This document shows positions 9,863 to 18,704 of a DNA stretch of 64,000 bases, in pieces; positions within the stretch are counted from its first letter, which is position 1, and each line of letters opens with the position of its first letter. Location: assembly GCF_014648415.1 (NCBI RefSeq), contig NZ_BMRB01000001.1:248001-312000 (forward strand). The letters run 5' to 3'. This stretch comes from Actinokineospora fastidiosa (lineage in GTDB: Bacteria; Actinomycetota; Actinomycetes; Mycobacteriales; Pseudonocardiaceae). The position numbers and the translations under genes were made by a program. The notes beneath the pieces were generated by a model that did no database searches, was not told the origin of the DNA, and worked only from the letters and a program-made list of their open reading frames with translations.

Positions 9863-10399
9863 CTACAGGTCGGGGCCCTTCGCCCGCAGATCATCGACCT
9901 TCGCCATGGCCGAGCGCAGCTCATTTAGCCACTCGTCGGCGTGGTCGCCGACCAGGCGCACGGCCCAGGCCAGCGCGTCCGAGCGCGACCGCGCCACGCC
10001 CGCGGCGACCAGGGTGTCCAGCACCTGCCGCTCCGGCTGCCGCAGCCGGGTCATGACCGGGACGGCCAGGACCGTGAACAGCTCCCGCGTGCCGCCCAGC
10101 CGTGCGCCCCAGGCGACCTTGCGGCCGTAGCGGTGCTCGGCCTGGCGGGCGATCTCGATGCGCTCCTCCCGCGTCTCCTCGCGCCAGCGGCTGATCCGGC
10201 CCGACTCGGCGGCCGCGCGGGCAGCGTCGTCGCGGTACTCGCCGTCCAGCGGCGCCAGCTCGCCGACCACGGTGATCTCCTCGCGGTCGATCACCACCTC
10301 CGGCTCGCCGACGAACCAGGCGTCGGGGAGGCGTCCGGAGAACCAGGCCGGGGCGTCGTCCGCGGCGGGCAGGTCGGCCTGCTGCCAGTGTCCACGCAT
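9863..10399 (-). CDS. Conserved hypothetical soluble protein
   Basis: A 178-residue protein with no family I recognise. The N-terminal half (GRLPDAWFVGEPEVVIDREEITVVGEL) looks beta-rich. The middle is strongly charged (SRWREETREERIEIARQAEHRYGRKVAWGA). The C-terminal part (VLDTLVAAGVARSRSDALAWAVRLVGDHADEWLNELRSAM) resembles a ribbon-helix-helix-like or helical repeat seen at the ends of several actinobacterial proteins. It starts with ATG behind AAGGAG and heads the GNAT/methyltransferase operon. Direct repeats GTAATCAT/GTAATCAA lie in the 75-base region just upstream on the reverse strand and may be promoter elements. Confidence 0.7.
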   Translation of the reverse strand: MRGHWQQADLPAADDAPAWFSGRLPDAWFVGEPEVVIDREEITVVGELAPLDGEYRDDAARAAAESGRISRWREETREERIEIARQAEHRYGRKVAWGARLGGTRELFTVLAVPVMTRLRQPERQVLDTLVAAGVARSRSDALAWAVRLVGDHADEWLNELRSAMAKVDDLRAKGPDL

Positions 10400-10474
10400 G
10401 TCTGCTCTCCTTGATTACATGATTACGTCCTTACCTAAGTTACGCCGATACCCCGACCGAGCGGCCGGGTTCGC

Positions 10475-12451
<1,977 letters not shown>

Positions 12452-12909
12452 ACCTCAAGCGTGCCACACCTCGGACGACGACGGATGAGACACCGTGATT
12501 CTGGCGAGGTCGCACGTTTCTGGGGAGACAATCCCTCGGTACGGCCCGCGCTCTCTAAAGGCTCCCGTAGCTCTACTTGTCGACATCCCCCTACGGTCAT
12601 ATACGATCACGATTGCATTGCCCATCGAACGTGGAGAGGATCGTTGCATCATCGTCATGGTATTCAGCATCAACCCCAGCTTCGGGCATCGTCAGAAGTG
12701 GTGGCCAGCGCGTTACGGTCGGCCTCGTGCGCTATGGCCCTCGCCGAGCAATCCACGGGGGTCAGCTTGCAAGAGCAACCAAGTGCCGCCTCCTCCCGCA
12801 GGCCGTTGCGCTCGGTACGTTGCCAGCGGTGAGGAAGTTGAATGAGGGTGCCAACGACAACGGTGACCTTCGGGATCAGGCGCGCCAACGTGAATCTGAA
12901 GGGAGGAAC
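12452..12909. other. Left boundary of the low-G+C insertion; untranslated leader
   Basis: About 460 bases have visibly more A/T than the left flank. Open frames occur in all three forward frames (for example 12495-12845 and the extension of the next gene to 12577). Their translations are Ser/Arg/Pro-rich, change character between frames and lack ribosome sites, so I call none of them. The region holds a good sigma70-like promoter at 12577-12605, implying a leader of roughly 300 bases before the ATG at 12910. An in-frame GTG at 12829 could extend that protein by 27 residues. No integrase, att repeat or IS end was seen. Confidence 0.5.
12577..12605 (+). promoter_or_regulatory. Sigma70-like promoter for the restriction operon
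   Basis: TTGTCG (-35, 12577-12582) and TATACG (-10, 12600-12605) are separated by exactly 17 bases. This is an unusually canonical pair for this G+C-rich sequence, so transcription should begin near 12612. It is the only convincing promoter upstream of the mcr-like genes. Confidence 0.5.
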
Positions 12910-13548
12910 ATGAACGTACTCACAGTAGGAGCGGTAAAGGCCGCGATCAGCGCATTGAAGGCTCAGCGTATCCACGAGCACTTCCCGGCGTACCTCCAAC
13001 TCCGCAAGTTAGCCGTCACTTCGGGTTCGTTGGTAAACCTCGCTCCGGAATGGAGGGACGTGGGGGACCTACTCAAGATGCCAGGCGGTCCGCCGACCAA
13101 GCCGCATTATCGGCCGTTTTCCTCCCGCAAACGGAAGGACGAGTCGACGTTCTGGTACAACAAGAACCTTGCCGGTAGTTACGCACCAAAATCGATGCGG
13201 GCCACTTCGCGCTTCATGCTAAACGCGGACGGCGACGGCTACGAACTACCGACCAACCACGCCCAACAGGCACTGACAGCGCTATTGCAAAGCACTAGAG
13301 TTCCCGCGTGGGCATTCGCCGCATATTGCATGCGGAATTACGGCTTCACTTTCGATGGCACGGGAGGCTACGAGGAGCTGCTGGCGGGATTCAAAAGCGA
13401 GTTTGCGTTTGAAAGCGGATCGGACTTCGAAGTTCTATTTGAAGACAGCGAGCCATCTGGTACTGATTACGACTGGTTCGAATCCCTGAGCACTCTACAG
13501 CTCTCCATATTGAAGGGAAACAAGGAAGGTATTCGATGGTCGAAGTAG
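12910..13548 (+). CDS. Unknown protein, first gene of the McrBC-type operon
   Basis: A 212-residue protein starting at ATG 12910 behind GAAGGGAGGAAC, a very strong ribosome site. I recognise no family. It begins with a helical, basic segment (VKAAISALKAQRIHEHFPAYLQL). A middle section rich in Lys/Arg and aromatics follows (KPHYRPFSSRKRKDESTFWYNKN), then an acidic C-terminal third (EFAFESGSDFEVLFEDSEPSGTDYDWF). The next gene starts 13 bases before its stop. In E. coli the DNA-recognition domain is fused to McrB; here the McrB-like protein has no such domain. This separate protein is therefore a plausible specificity subunit, comparable to the extra restriction gene of BsuMI. It contains a rare TTA codon at 13009. 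Confidence 0.75.
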   Translation: MNVLTVGAVKAAISALKAQRIHEHFPAYLQLRKLAVTSGSLVNLAPEWRDVGDLLKMPGGPPTKPHYRPFSSRKRKDESTFWYNKNLAGSYAPKSMRATSRFMLNADGDGYELPTNHAQQALTALLQSTRVPAWAFAAYCMRNYGFTFDGTGGYEELLAGFKSEFAFESGSDFEVLFEDSEPSGTDYDWFESLSTLQLSILKGNKEGIRWSK

Positions 13549-14516
13549 CCCTAACGAAAGATGTTCGGACATTGACCGCAGATGATCTGGATATCGGATA
13601 CGCCCACCAAGCGCAGGTGTCGCACGGGTCAAGCGCTCCTGATGCGCCAATGCTGCAGTCCGATGACCCCAGACTGCGCGATATCCTCAGGCTACTCAAG
13701 CGCTTCGGAGGCGTGATCTTGTCTGGTCCCCCGGGAACCAGCAAATCGTGGCTCGCGGGACAAGTCGCGGACAAAATTACGCAGGGTCATGACGACCGTC
13801 GCGCCGACATCCAGTTCCACGCCTCGTATCAGTTTGAAGACTTCATGGAGGGATACAGGCCCAAAAATGACGCCAGCGGGTTCGAACGGCGCGATGGTGT
13901 CTTCCTCCGCCTCGTCCGAGAGGCTAAAAAGCACCCGGAAAATGACTACGTGATTGTCATTGACGAGTTGAGCCGTGCAGATGTGGGCCGAGTTTTTGGA
14001 GAGGCACTTACCTATATCGAGCGCTCGAAGCGAGAGCAATCATTTGCGCTGCCCTCAGGCGAACTGTGTTCAATCCCATCTAATCTGTACTTGATCGCCA
14101 CCATGAACCCGTTGGACCGCGGTGTTGACGAAGTCGATGCGGCGTTCGAACGCCGGTTCGCAAAGGTGGACATGCCCCCGAGCCGAGACCTACTGGAAGG
14201 GATTCTTAACCGAAACGGATTCGCAGACGAAATCGTCCGACGGCGACTGTTGGCCTGGTTCAGTAGGATCAATGCTCGAGCATTCCAGATCCCAGCAGCA
14301 GCGGTAGGTCACGCCTACTTCGTAGACGTAGTCGACCCAGAAACCCTTCAGGACGTCTGGGATTACCAACTGAAGTACCACGTCGACAGGGCGTTCAAGT
14401 ACGACCCTTCCACTCGCACGGAGATGATGAATGGTTGGGCGGAAATCTTCGCTATGGACAAAACCAGTGTATCCACCTCAGGCGATGACGACGATCGCGG
14501 CGACGACGCGGTATGA
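13536..14516 (+). CDS. McrB-like AAA+ ATPase of a restriction system
   Basis: A 326-residue AAA+ protein of the McrB clade, the GTP/ATP-driven motor of McrBC-type restriction. Walker A is GPPGTSKS (64-71; Ser replaces the usual Gly before Lys) and Walker B is VIVIDELSRADV (139-150). The McrB signature MNPLDR spans 190-195, and AFERRF (203-208) is the arginine-finger region. The N-terminal 45 residues are too short for a DNA-binding domain. Overlaps of 13 bases with the upstream gene and 4 bases (ATGA) with the mcrC-like gene show a tightly coupled operon. Nucleotide preference (GTP or ATP) cannot be read from sequence. Confidence 0.88.
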   Translation: MVEVALTKDVRTLTADDLDIGYAHQAQVSHGSSAPDAPMLQSDDPRLRDILRLLKRFGGVILSGPPGTSKSWLAGQVADKITQGHDDRRADIQFHASYQFEDFMEGYRPKNDASGFERRDGVFLRLVREAKKHPENDYVIVIDELSRADVGRVFGEALTYIERSKREQSFALPSGELCSIPSNLYLIATMNPLDRGVDEVDAAFERRFAKVDMPPSRDLLEGILNRNGFADEIVRRRLLAWFSRINARAFQIPAAAVGHAYFVDVVDPETLQDVWDYQLKYHVDRAFKYDPSTRTEMMNGWAEIFAMDKTSVSTSGDDDDRGDDAV

Positions 14517-15928
14517 ACCCTGTGCTCCCTAGTCGACTTCTTAAGCCCGAATGGACTATTATCCCCTGCCGGGAGTACGGCCCAATCGACATCGCACCCG
14601 AGGAGATCGTACAACCCGATGGCCGTTTGGCGTTAGTTCCTGGCGTATTGAACCGCTACGTTGATGCCAAGTTTATCGACAATCACCTCCGCCTGTCTGC
14701 AAAGGGAGTTTCAGGCCTAATTCCTCTTACCAATCGTATAGCTATTCAGGTGCGGCCACGCTTCCCTTTGCGCAGTCTCACACAAATGGTGTCGGTATGT
14801 GGGTACGTTCCAACAATGCTTCCCGCGCTCCGCGACTACCAGCCCACAGATCAATGGGAGGATTGGCTCCTTGACGTGATGACGGATGGACTTCTCGTCG
14901 CACTAGATACCATCATCCTTAAAGGACTTTTCCGCACCTACCACCGTCGCACCGAGACAGGATCTTACCCCCACGGGCGGATCAACTCCACCACTACATT
15001 GCTGCGGTCGGCTGCCCGCGGAATCAACCACCGCGCTCAGTATTCATGGTTTGAACGTACGGCGGACAACGCACCAAACAGATGCTTGAAGGCCGCAATT
15101 GCATTTCTACATAACCGGTACGTCAACGCGCCGGTACTAAAGGGGTCGCGGGAGCGAGTTGCTCGACTTGCGGAAGGAATGCGCGTCCTGCAGAACGTCA
15201 CTCTTGAAACTCCGCTGGTAAGCTTGCATGACCCACAAGTCCGCGGAATCTCTCCGTTGCCAACGAGTCGCTCATACTACCGCCCTGCACTCGACTTGGC
15301 CGTCGCGATTCTGACGGGTCGTGGCATCAATCTCGACGCCAGGGAAGGCGCGCTTAGTATGCCCACCTTGTTGGTAAGAACCGAGGACCTTTTCGAGGAT
15401 TTCGTCAGAATTAGTCTGCAAAAGGCCTTTGTCAATCACCAGTATCTGTCTGTTCTTGACGGGAACCAGGAGCCAGGAAAGGTGCGCCTTTACGAGCCAC
15501 TGGATGGCACCGAGAAAGCTTTCTTCCCTAAATATGAACAAGTAGCCGCCTCTACAAAAGAGCCGGATGCTAATCCGGACATCGTTTTCAGGCTAGGCGA
15601 CGGAACACACCCCCTAATTGTCGATGTTAAGTACTCCAACGTCAAGCAGTACACCGATCGTTCAGAGGTCGAACAGATTGTCCTCTACGGGCACCGCTAT
15701 CGGAGCCCGATCGCTATGACCATTCATCCGCGCCGCGCTGATTCAAAGGATGGTCTTCACGTGGCTGGACGAATCGGCTCAATCATCGTAGCGCAATACC
15801 GAATTGATCTCGGAGCCGAGGACTTAACCGCCAAGATGGAGGAGATGGCCACGAAGATTAACCATTTGATTGCGTCACAGACCTCTTCGGCATTCCCTGC
15901 TCTCCAGGTACCTCCGGCTCCTGCATGA
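14513..15928 (+). CDS. McrC-like PD-(D/E)XK nuclease subunit
   Basis: A 471-residue McrC-family protein. The N-terminal part (ALVPGVLNRYVDAKF, ANRIAIQVRPRF-like strands) matches the McrC beta-rich domain that activates McrB hydrolysis. The C-terminal part is a PD-(D/E)XK endonuclease. Residues include Glu295 in LFEDFVR, Asp356 in NPDIVF, and Asp371/Lys373 in IVDVKYS, followed by a conserved Gln/Tyr helix (EVEQIVLYGHRY). It should cut DNA when recruited by the McrB-like ATPase. It begins inside the mcrB stop, contains TTA codons at 14633 and 15824, and its last 71 bases overlap the convergent methyltransferase gene. Confidence 0.88.
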   Translation: MNPVLPSRLLKPEWTIIPCREYGPIDIAPEEIVQPDGRLALVPGVLNRYVDAKFIDNHLRLSAKGVSGLIPLTNRIAIQVRPRFPLRSLTQMVSVCGYVPTMLPALRDYQPTDQWEDWLLDVMTDGLLVALDTIILKGLFRTYHRRTETGSYPHGRINSTTTLLRSAARGINHRAQYSWFERTADNAPNRCLKAAIAFLHNRYVNAPVLKGSRERVARLAEGMRVLQNVTLETPLVSLHDPQVRGISPLPTSRSYYRPALDLAVAILTGRGINLDAREGALSMPTLLVRTEDLFEDFVRISLQKAFVNHQYLSVLDGNQEPGKVRLYEPLDGTEKAFFPKYEQVAASTKEPDANPDIVFRLGDGTHPLIVDVKYSNVKQYTDRSEVEQIVLYGHRYRSPIAMTIHPRRADSKDGLHVAGRIGSIIVAQYRIDLGAEDLTAKMEEMATKINHLIASQTSSAFPALQVPPAPA

Positions 15929-17024
15929 GGGGCACGAGGTCAACGCCGATCGCGTCACGACCCATTTTAGTTGCAGTCTTAAGTGTGGTCCCGGTTCCCA
16001 TGAACGGGTCGAGGACGACGCCTCTTGTCGGCGTGCCGTGGCCACAGTCGGTCCAGCCCGTAGTGATCTTTTTAGCAAAGGTAAACTCTCGAAAGTAGCC
16101 ACCAAGAGCGGCCTTCGCCTCCGCCGCAAGGCGTTGCACTTCAGGAGAGTTTCGTCCGGTACCGTTCTGAAATTTGGTGGCCTTCCCGACATCGGAGACG
16201 CCGGTCGCTTGGATAGCGCGGATATGATCAGGCGTTAGCTGATGCTCCTTGGCCAACTCCATAGCCCGTCGTGCCTGTGGGCGTTCCGGGTCAAGTTGAT
16301 CAGTGCGTTCGAAGACCCGAGCCCGTGGTTTCTGGCAAGTCTCGCAGACCTGCGGCGGACACCCAAGCATAACGGCACGGCGCACCAGCTCCTGCGGATA
16401 CGGGGCGAGGTGTGACCCCATGTTTCGCTCAGGATTGATGTTCCATACGTCGCCGGGATTGGCCCCATTGCCCATGTATTCAGAGTAGCCCACCAAGTCG
16501 TAATAGTACGACGACTTAAAGGCTAGATGGATGATATATTCATGACGGTTTGCAAGTCGATTCTTGGCGGGCTCAGGCATGCCGCTATCCTTGGTCCAAA
16601 TAATTCGGTTGCGAATCAACCAGCCACGCTGCACGGCACCGAATTCCAGCAATCCCGGAATCCCCATCAACGATCGGTTGTAATAGGTATCCCCGACATT
16701 GAGGAATATTGAGCCGGTCGATCGGAGTACCCGCCTCCACTCGTCCAAGCACTCCATCATCGACTCGACATAGGCCTGCGGGGTCGGTTCTTGACCAATT
16801 TGATCGTCGTGACCATAGTCTCGCTTCTGCCAGTATGGCGGCGAAGTGACGATCAAATCGACCGAATTGTCGGCCAAACCGGTCGATCGGGCGTCTCCGA
16901 CCACTACCTGCGCGGCAGCCGGAGCGAGACGTTCTTCCCAGTCTTCCAGGCTGCCGACACCAACTGTCGACAAGCTCCGGGTCGTGACCGGCTTCACATC
17001 ATCAGCTTCAGCGGCCAGGGACAC
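15858..17024 (-). CDS. DNA methyltransferase (beta-class, N4C/N6A) paired with the McrBC-like genes
   Basis: A 388-residue amino-methyltransferase with motif order IV then I (beta class). TSPPYW lies at 60-65 and the SAM-binding DPFMGTGTT at 339-347. SPPY is commonest in N4-cytosine enzymes, but N6-adenine is possible. Between them, residues about 231-325 form a large insertion. Cys222/Cys227/Cys230 precede it and Cys327 follows, suggesting a zinc knuckle holding a target-recognition module. It starts with GTG 17024 behind AAGGAG. It converges with the nuclease gene with a 71-base overlap of 3' ends, so expression of the two may interfere. It is inferred to protect host sites from the adjacent nuclease. 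Confidence 0.9.
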   Translation of the reverse strand: MSLAAEADDVKPVTTRSLSTVGVGSLEDWEERLAPAAAQVVVGDARSTGLADNSVDLIVTSPPYWQKRDYGHDDQIGQEPTPQAYVESMMECLDEWRRVLRSTGSIFLNVGDTYYNRSLMGIPGLLEFGAVQRGWLIRNRIIWTKDSGMPEPAKNRLANRHEYIIHLAFKSSYYYDLVGYSEYMGNGANPGDVWNINPERNMGSHLAPYPQELVRRAVMLGCPPQVCETCQKPRARVFERTDQLDPERPQARRAMELAKEHQLTPDHIRAIQATGVSDVGKATKFQNGTGRNSPEVQRLAAEAKAALGGYFREFTFAKKITTGWTDCGHGTPTRGVVLDPFMGTGTTLKTATKMGRDAIGVDLVPLMQEPEVPGEQGMPKRSVTQSNG

Positions 17025-17348
17025 TCGCTTCTCCTTCTACCGGGACTAGTTGCCCTTCAATAGGTGCTTCTGGGACCGAAACTACGTAGGCACGGCGAGT
17101 GCCGCACCAACAAGTCCACCGTGGGGCGACACTAGACGGTCCCACCGACAACCTCCTCACTGAGGTCATCCCCACGCAGTGACAAGCGCTCACATGGCCT
17201 CGATTCGCCACGTCCGCAATCGACGCACCTCGTACGTGAGGGATCCGAGGCTCGCCTGGATAGCGCCCTCCGGTGTTGCTGCGTCGAAGGATCGTCCAGC
17301 CTCTCAAATCCCGTGCCCGCGAGCCCGACGGTGCGCGACACTCGCCCG
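17025..17348. other. Right boundary of the insertion; divergent promoter region
   Basis: About 320 bases lie between the methyltransferase start and hen1, so both promoters must lie here. Composition changes from mixed to strongly G+C-rich across it. Short frames on both strands give no recognisable protein. I found no repeat matching the left boundary and no integrase remnant. The hen1 frame is open upstream to 17313, but GTG 17349 gives the family N-terminus. Confidence 0.45.
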
Positions 17349-18704
17349 GTGCTGCTCACCCTGACCACGACCCGCGCGCCTGCCACCGACCTGGGCTACC
17401 TGCTGTTCAAGCATCCGGACAAGGCCCAGCGGTTCGACACGGCCGCCGGTCCGGCGTTCGTGTTCTACCCGCGCGCGGACGAGCAGGAGTGCACCGCCGC
17501 CCTGCTGCTGGAGGTCGACCCGGTCGCGCTGTCGCGGGCGCACCGCGGTCAGGACACCGGTCTCGGCCACTACGTCAACGACGGCCCGTACGCGGCCGGG
17601 TCGCTGCTGGCCGTGGCGCTGTCGCGGGTGTTCAAGACCGCGATGAACGGCCGCTGCGAGGCCCGCCCCGAGCTGGCAGCGAGCCCGATCCCGCTGCGCG
17701 TCCACGTGCCGTCCGCGCCCTGCAAGGGGAAGGACCTCCCGGAGCGGCTGTTCGGCCCGCTCGGCTGGCAGGTGGACGCCCGGACGATCCCGCTGGACCC
17801 GGCGTTCCCCGAGTGGGGCGACGCGCCCTACGTCGACCTGCGGCTGACCGGCGAGATCCGGCTGGCCGACGCGCTGCGCCAGCTCTATGTGCTGCTGCCC
17901 GTCCTGGACGACGCCAAGCACTACTGGGTCGGCGCCGACGAGGTCGACAAGCTGCTGCGCGCGGGCGGCGACTGGCTGGCAGCCCACCCCGAACGCGACC
18001 TGATCAGCGCCCGCTACCTCAAGCACCGCGGTGCGTACGTGCGCACGGCGCTGGAGCGGCTGACGGAGCTCGAAGGCGGCGAGGTCCGCGAGGAGCCCGC
18101 CGAGAACCGGCCGCTCGCGGCCGTCCGGCGCGAGACCGTGCTCGGCGTCCTGCGCGAGCTGGGCGCGCGACGGGTGCTGGACCTCGGCTGCGGCGGCGGC
18201 GCGCTGCTGCGCGAGCTGGTCGCCGAGCCGACGGTCACCGAGATCGTGGGGACGGACGTCTCGCCGCGCGCGCTGGCGGGGGTGGCGCGGTGGCTGGAGC
18301 GGCTGCCGGAGCGGACGCGGGAGCGGATCGCGGTCCGGCAGTCGTCGCTGACCTACGGCGACCCGTCGCTGGCCGGGTTCGACGCCGCGGTGCTGATGGA
18401 GGTCGTCGAGCACGTCGACCCGCCGCGGCTGCCCGCCCTCGAACGGGTCGTGTTCGACGTGGCCCGGCCTGCGCACGTCCTGGTGACGACCCCGAACATC
18501 GAGCACAACGTGCGCTTCCCCGGTCTGACCGGCCTGCGCCACCCCGACCACCGCTTCGAGTGGACGCGGGCGCAGTTCCGCGCGTGGGCCGATGCCGTCG
18601 CCGACCACCGCGGCTACACCGTCGCGTTCCGGCCGGTCGGCCCGGACGACCCGGAGGTCGGGCCGCCGACGCAGCTCGCGGTGTTCAGCCGGAAGGAGGC
18701 GTGA
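17349..18704 (+). CDS. hen1: Bacterial Hen1, 3'-terminal RNA ribose 2'-O-methyltransferase
   Basis: A full-length 451-residue bacterial Hen1. It methylates the 2'-OH at the 3' end of cleaved RNA during Pnkp/Hen1 repair, so that the rejoined RNA resists the same ribotoxin. The N-terminal half (about 1-240), which activates the Pnkp ligase, is complete. The C-terminal methyltransferase has LDLGCGGG at 277-284, the metal-binding EVVEH (Glu351, Glu354, His355) and the downstream HPDH with His401. GTG 17349 gives the usual VLLTLTTTRAPATDLGYLL start. The stop and the ATG of pnkp share one base (TGATG), so the two are translationally coupled. Confidence 0.93.
   Translation: MLLTLTTTRAPATDLGYLLFKHPDKAQRFDTAAGPAFVFYPRADEQECTAALLLEVDPVALSRAHRGQDTGLGHYVNDGPYAAGSLLAVALSRVFKTAMNGRCEARPELAASPIPLRVHVPSAPCKGKDLPERLFGPLGWQVDARTIPLDPAFPEWGDAPYVDLRLTGEIRLADALRQLYVLLPVLDDAKHYWVGADEVDKLLRAGGDWLAAHPERDLISARYLKHRGAYVRTALERLTELEGGEVREEPAENRPLAAVRRETVLGVLRELGARRVLDLGCGGGALLRELVAEPTVTEIVGTDVSPRALAGVARWLERLPERTRERIAVRQSSLTYGDPSLAGFDAAVLMEVVEHVDPPRLPALERVVFDVARPAHVLVTTPNIEHNVRFPGLTGLRHPDHRFEWTRAQFRAWADAVADHRGYTVAFRPVGPDDPEVGPPTQLAVFSRKEA

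Noticed and set aside
12495-12845. 116-residue forward frame at the left edge of the island
   Set aside because: It overlaps competing frames of equal quality, has no ribosome site, spans the best promoter, and shows no domain.
17313-17348. Earlier start for hen1
   Set aside because: The extra residues (MPASPTVRDTRP) are absent from the family start, and GTG 17349 gives the canonical N-terminus.
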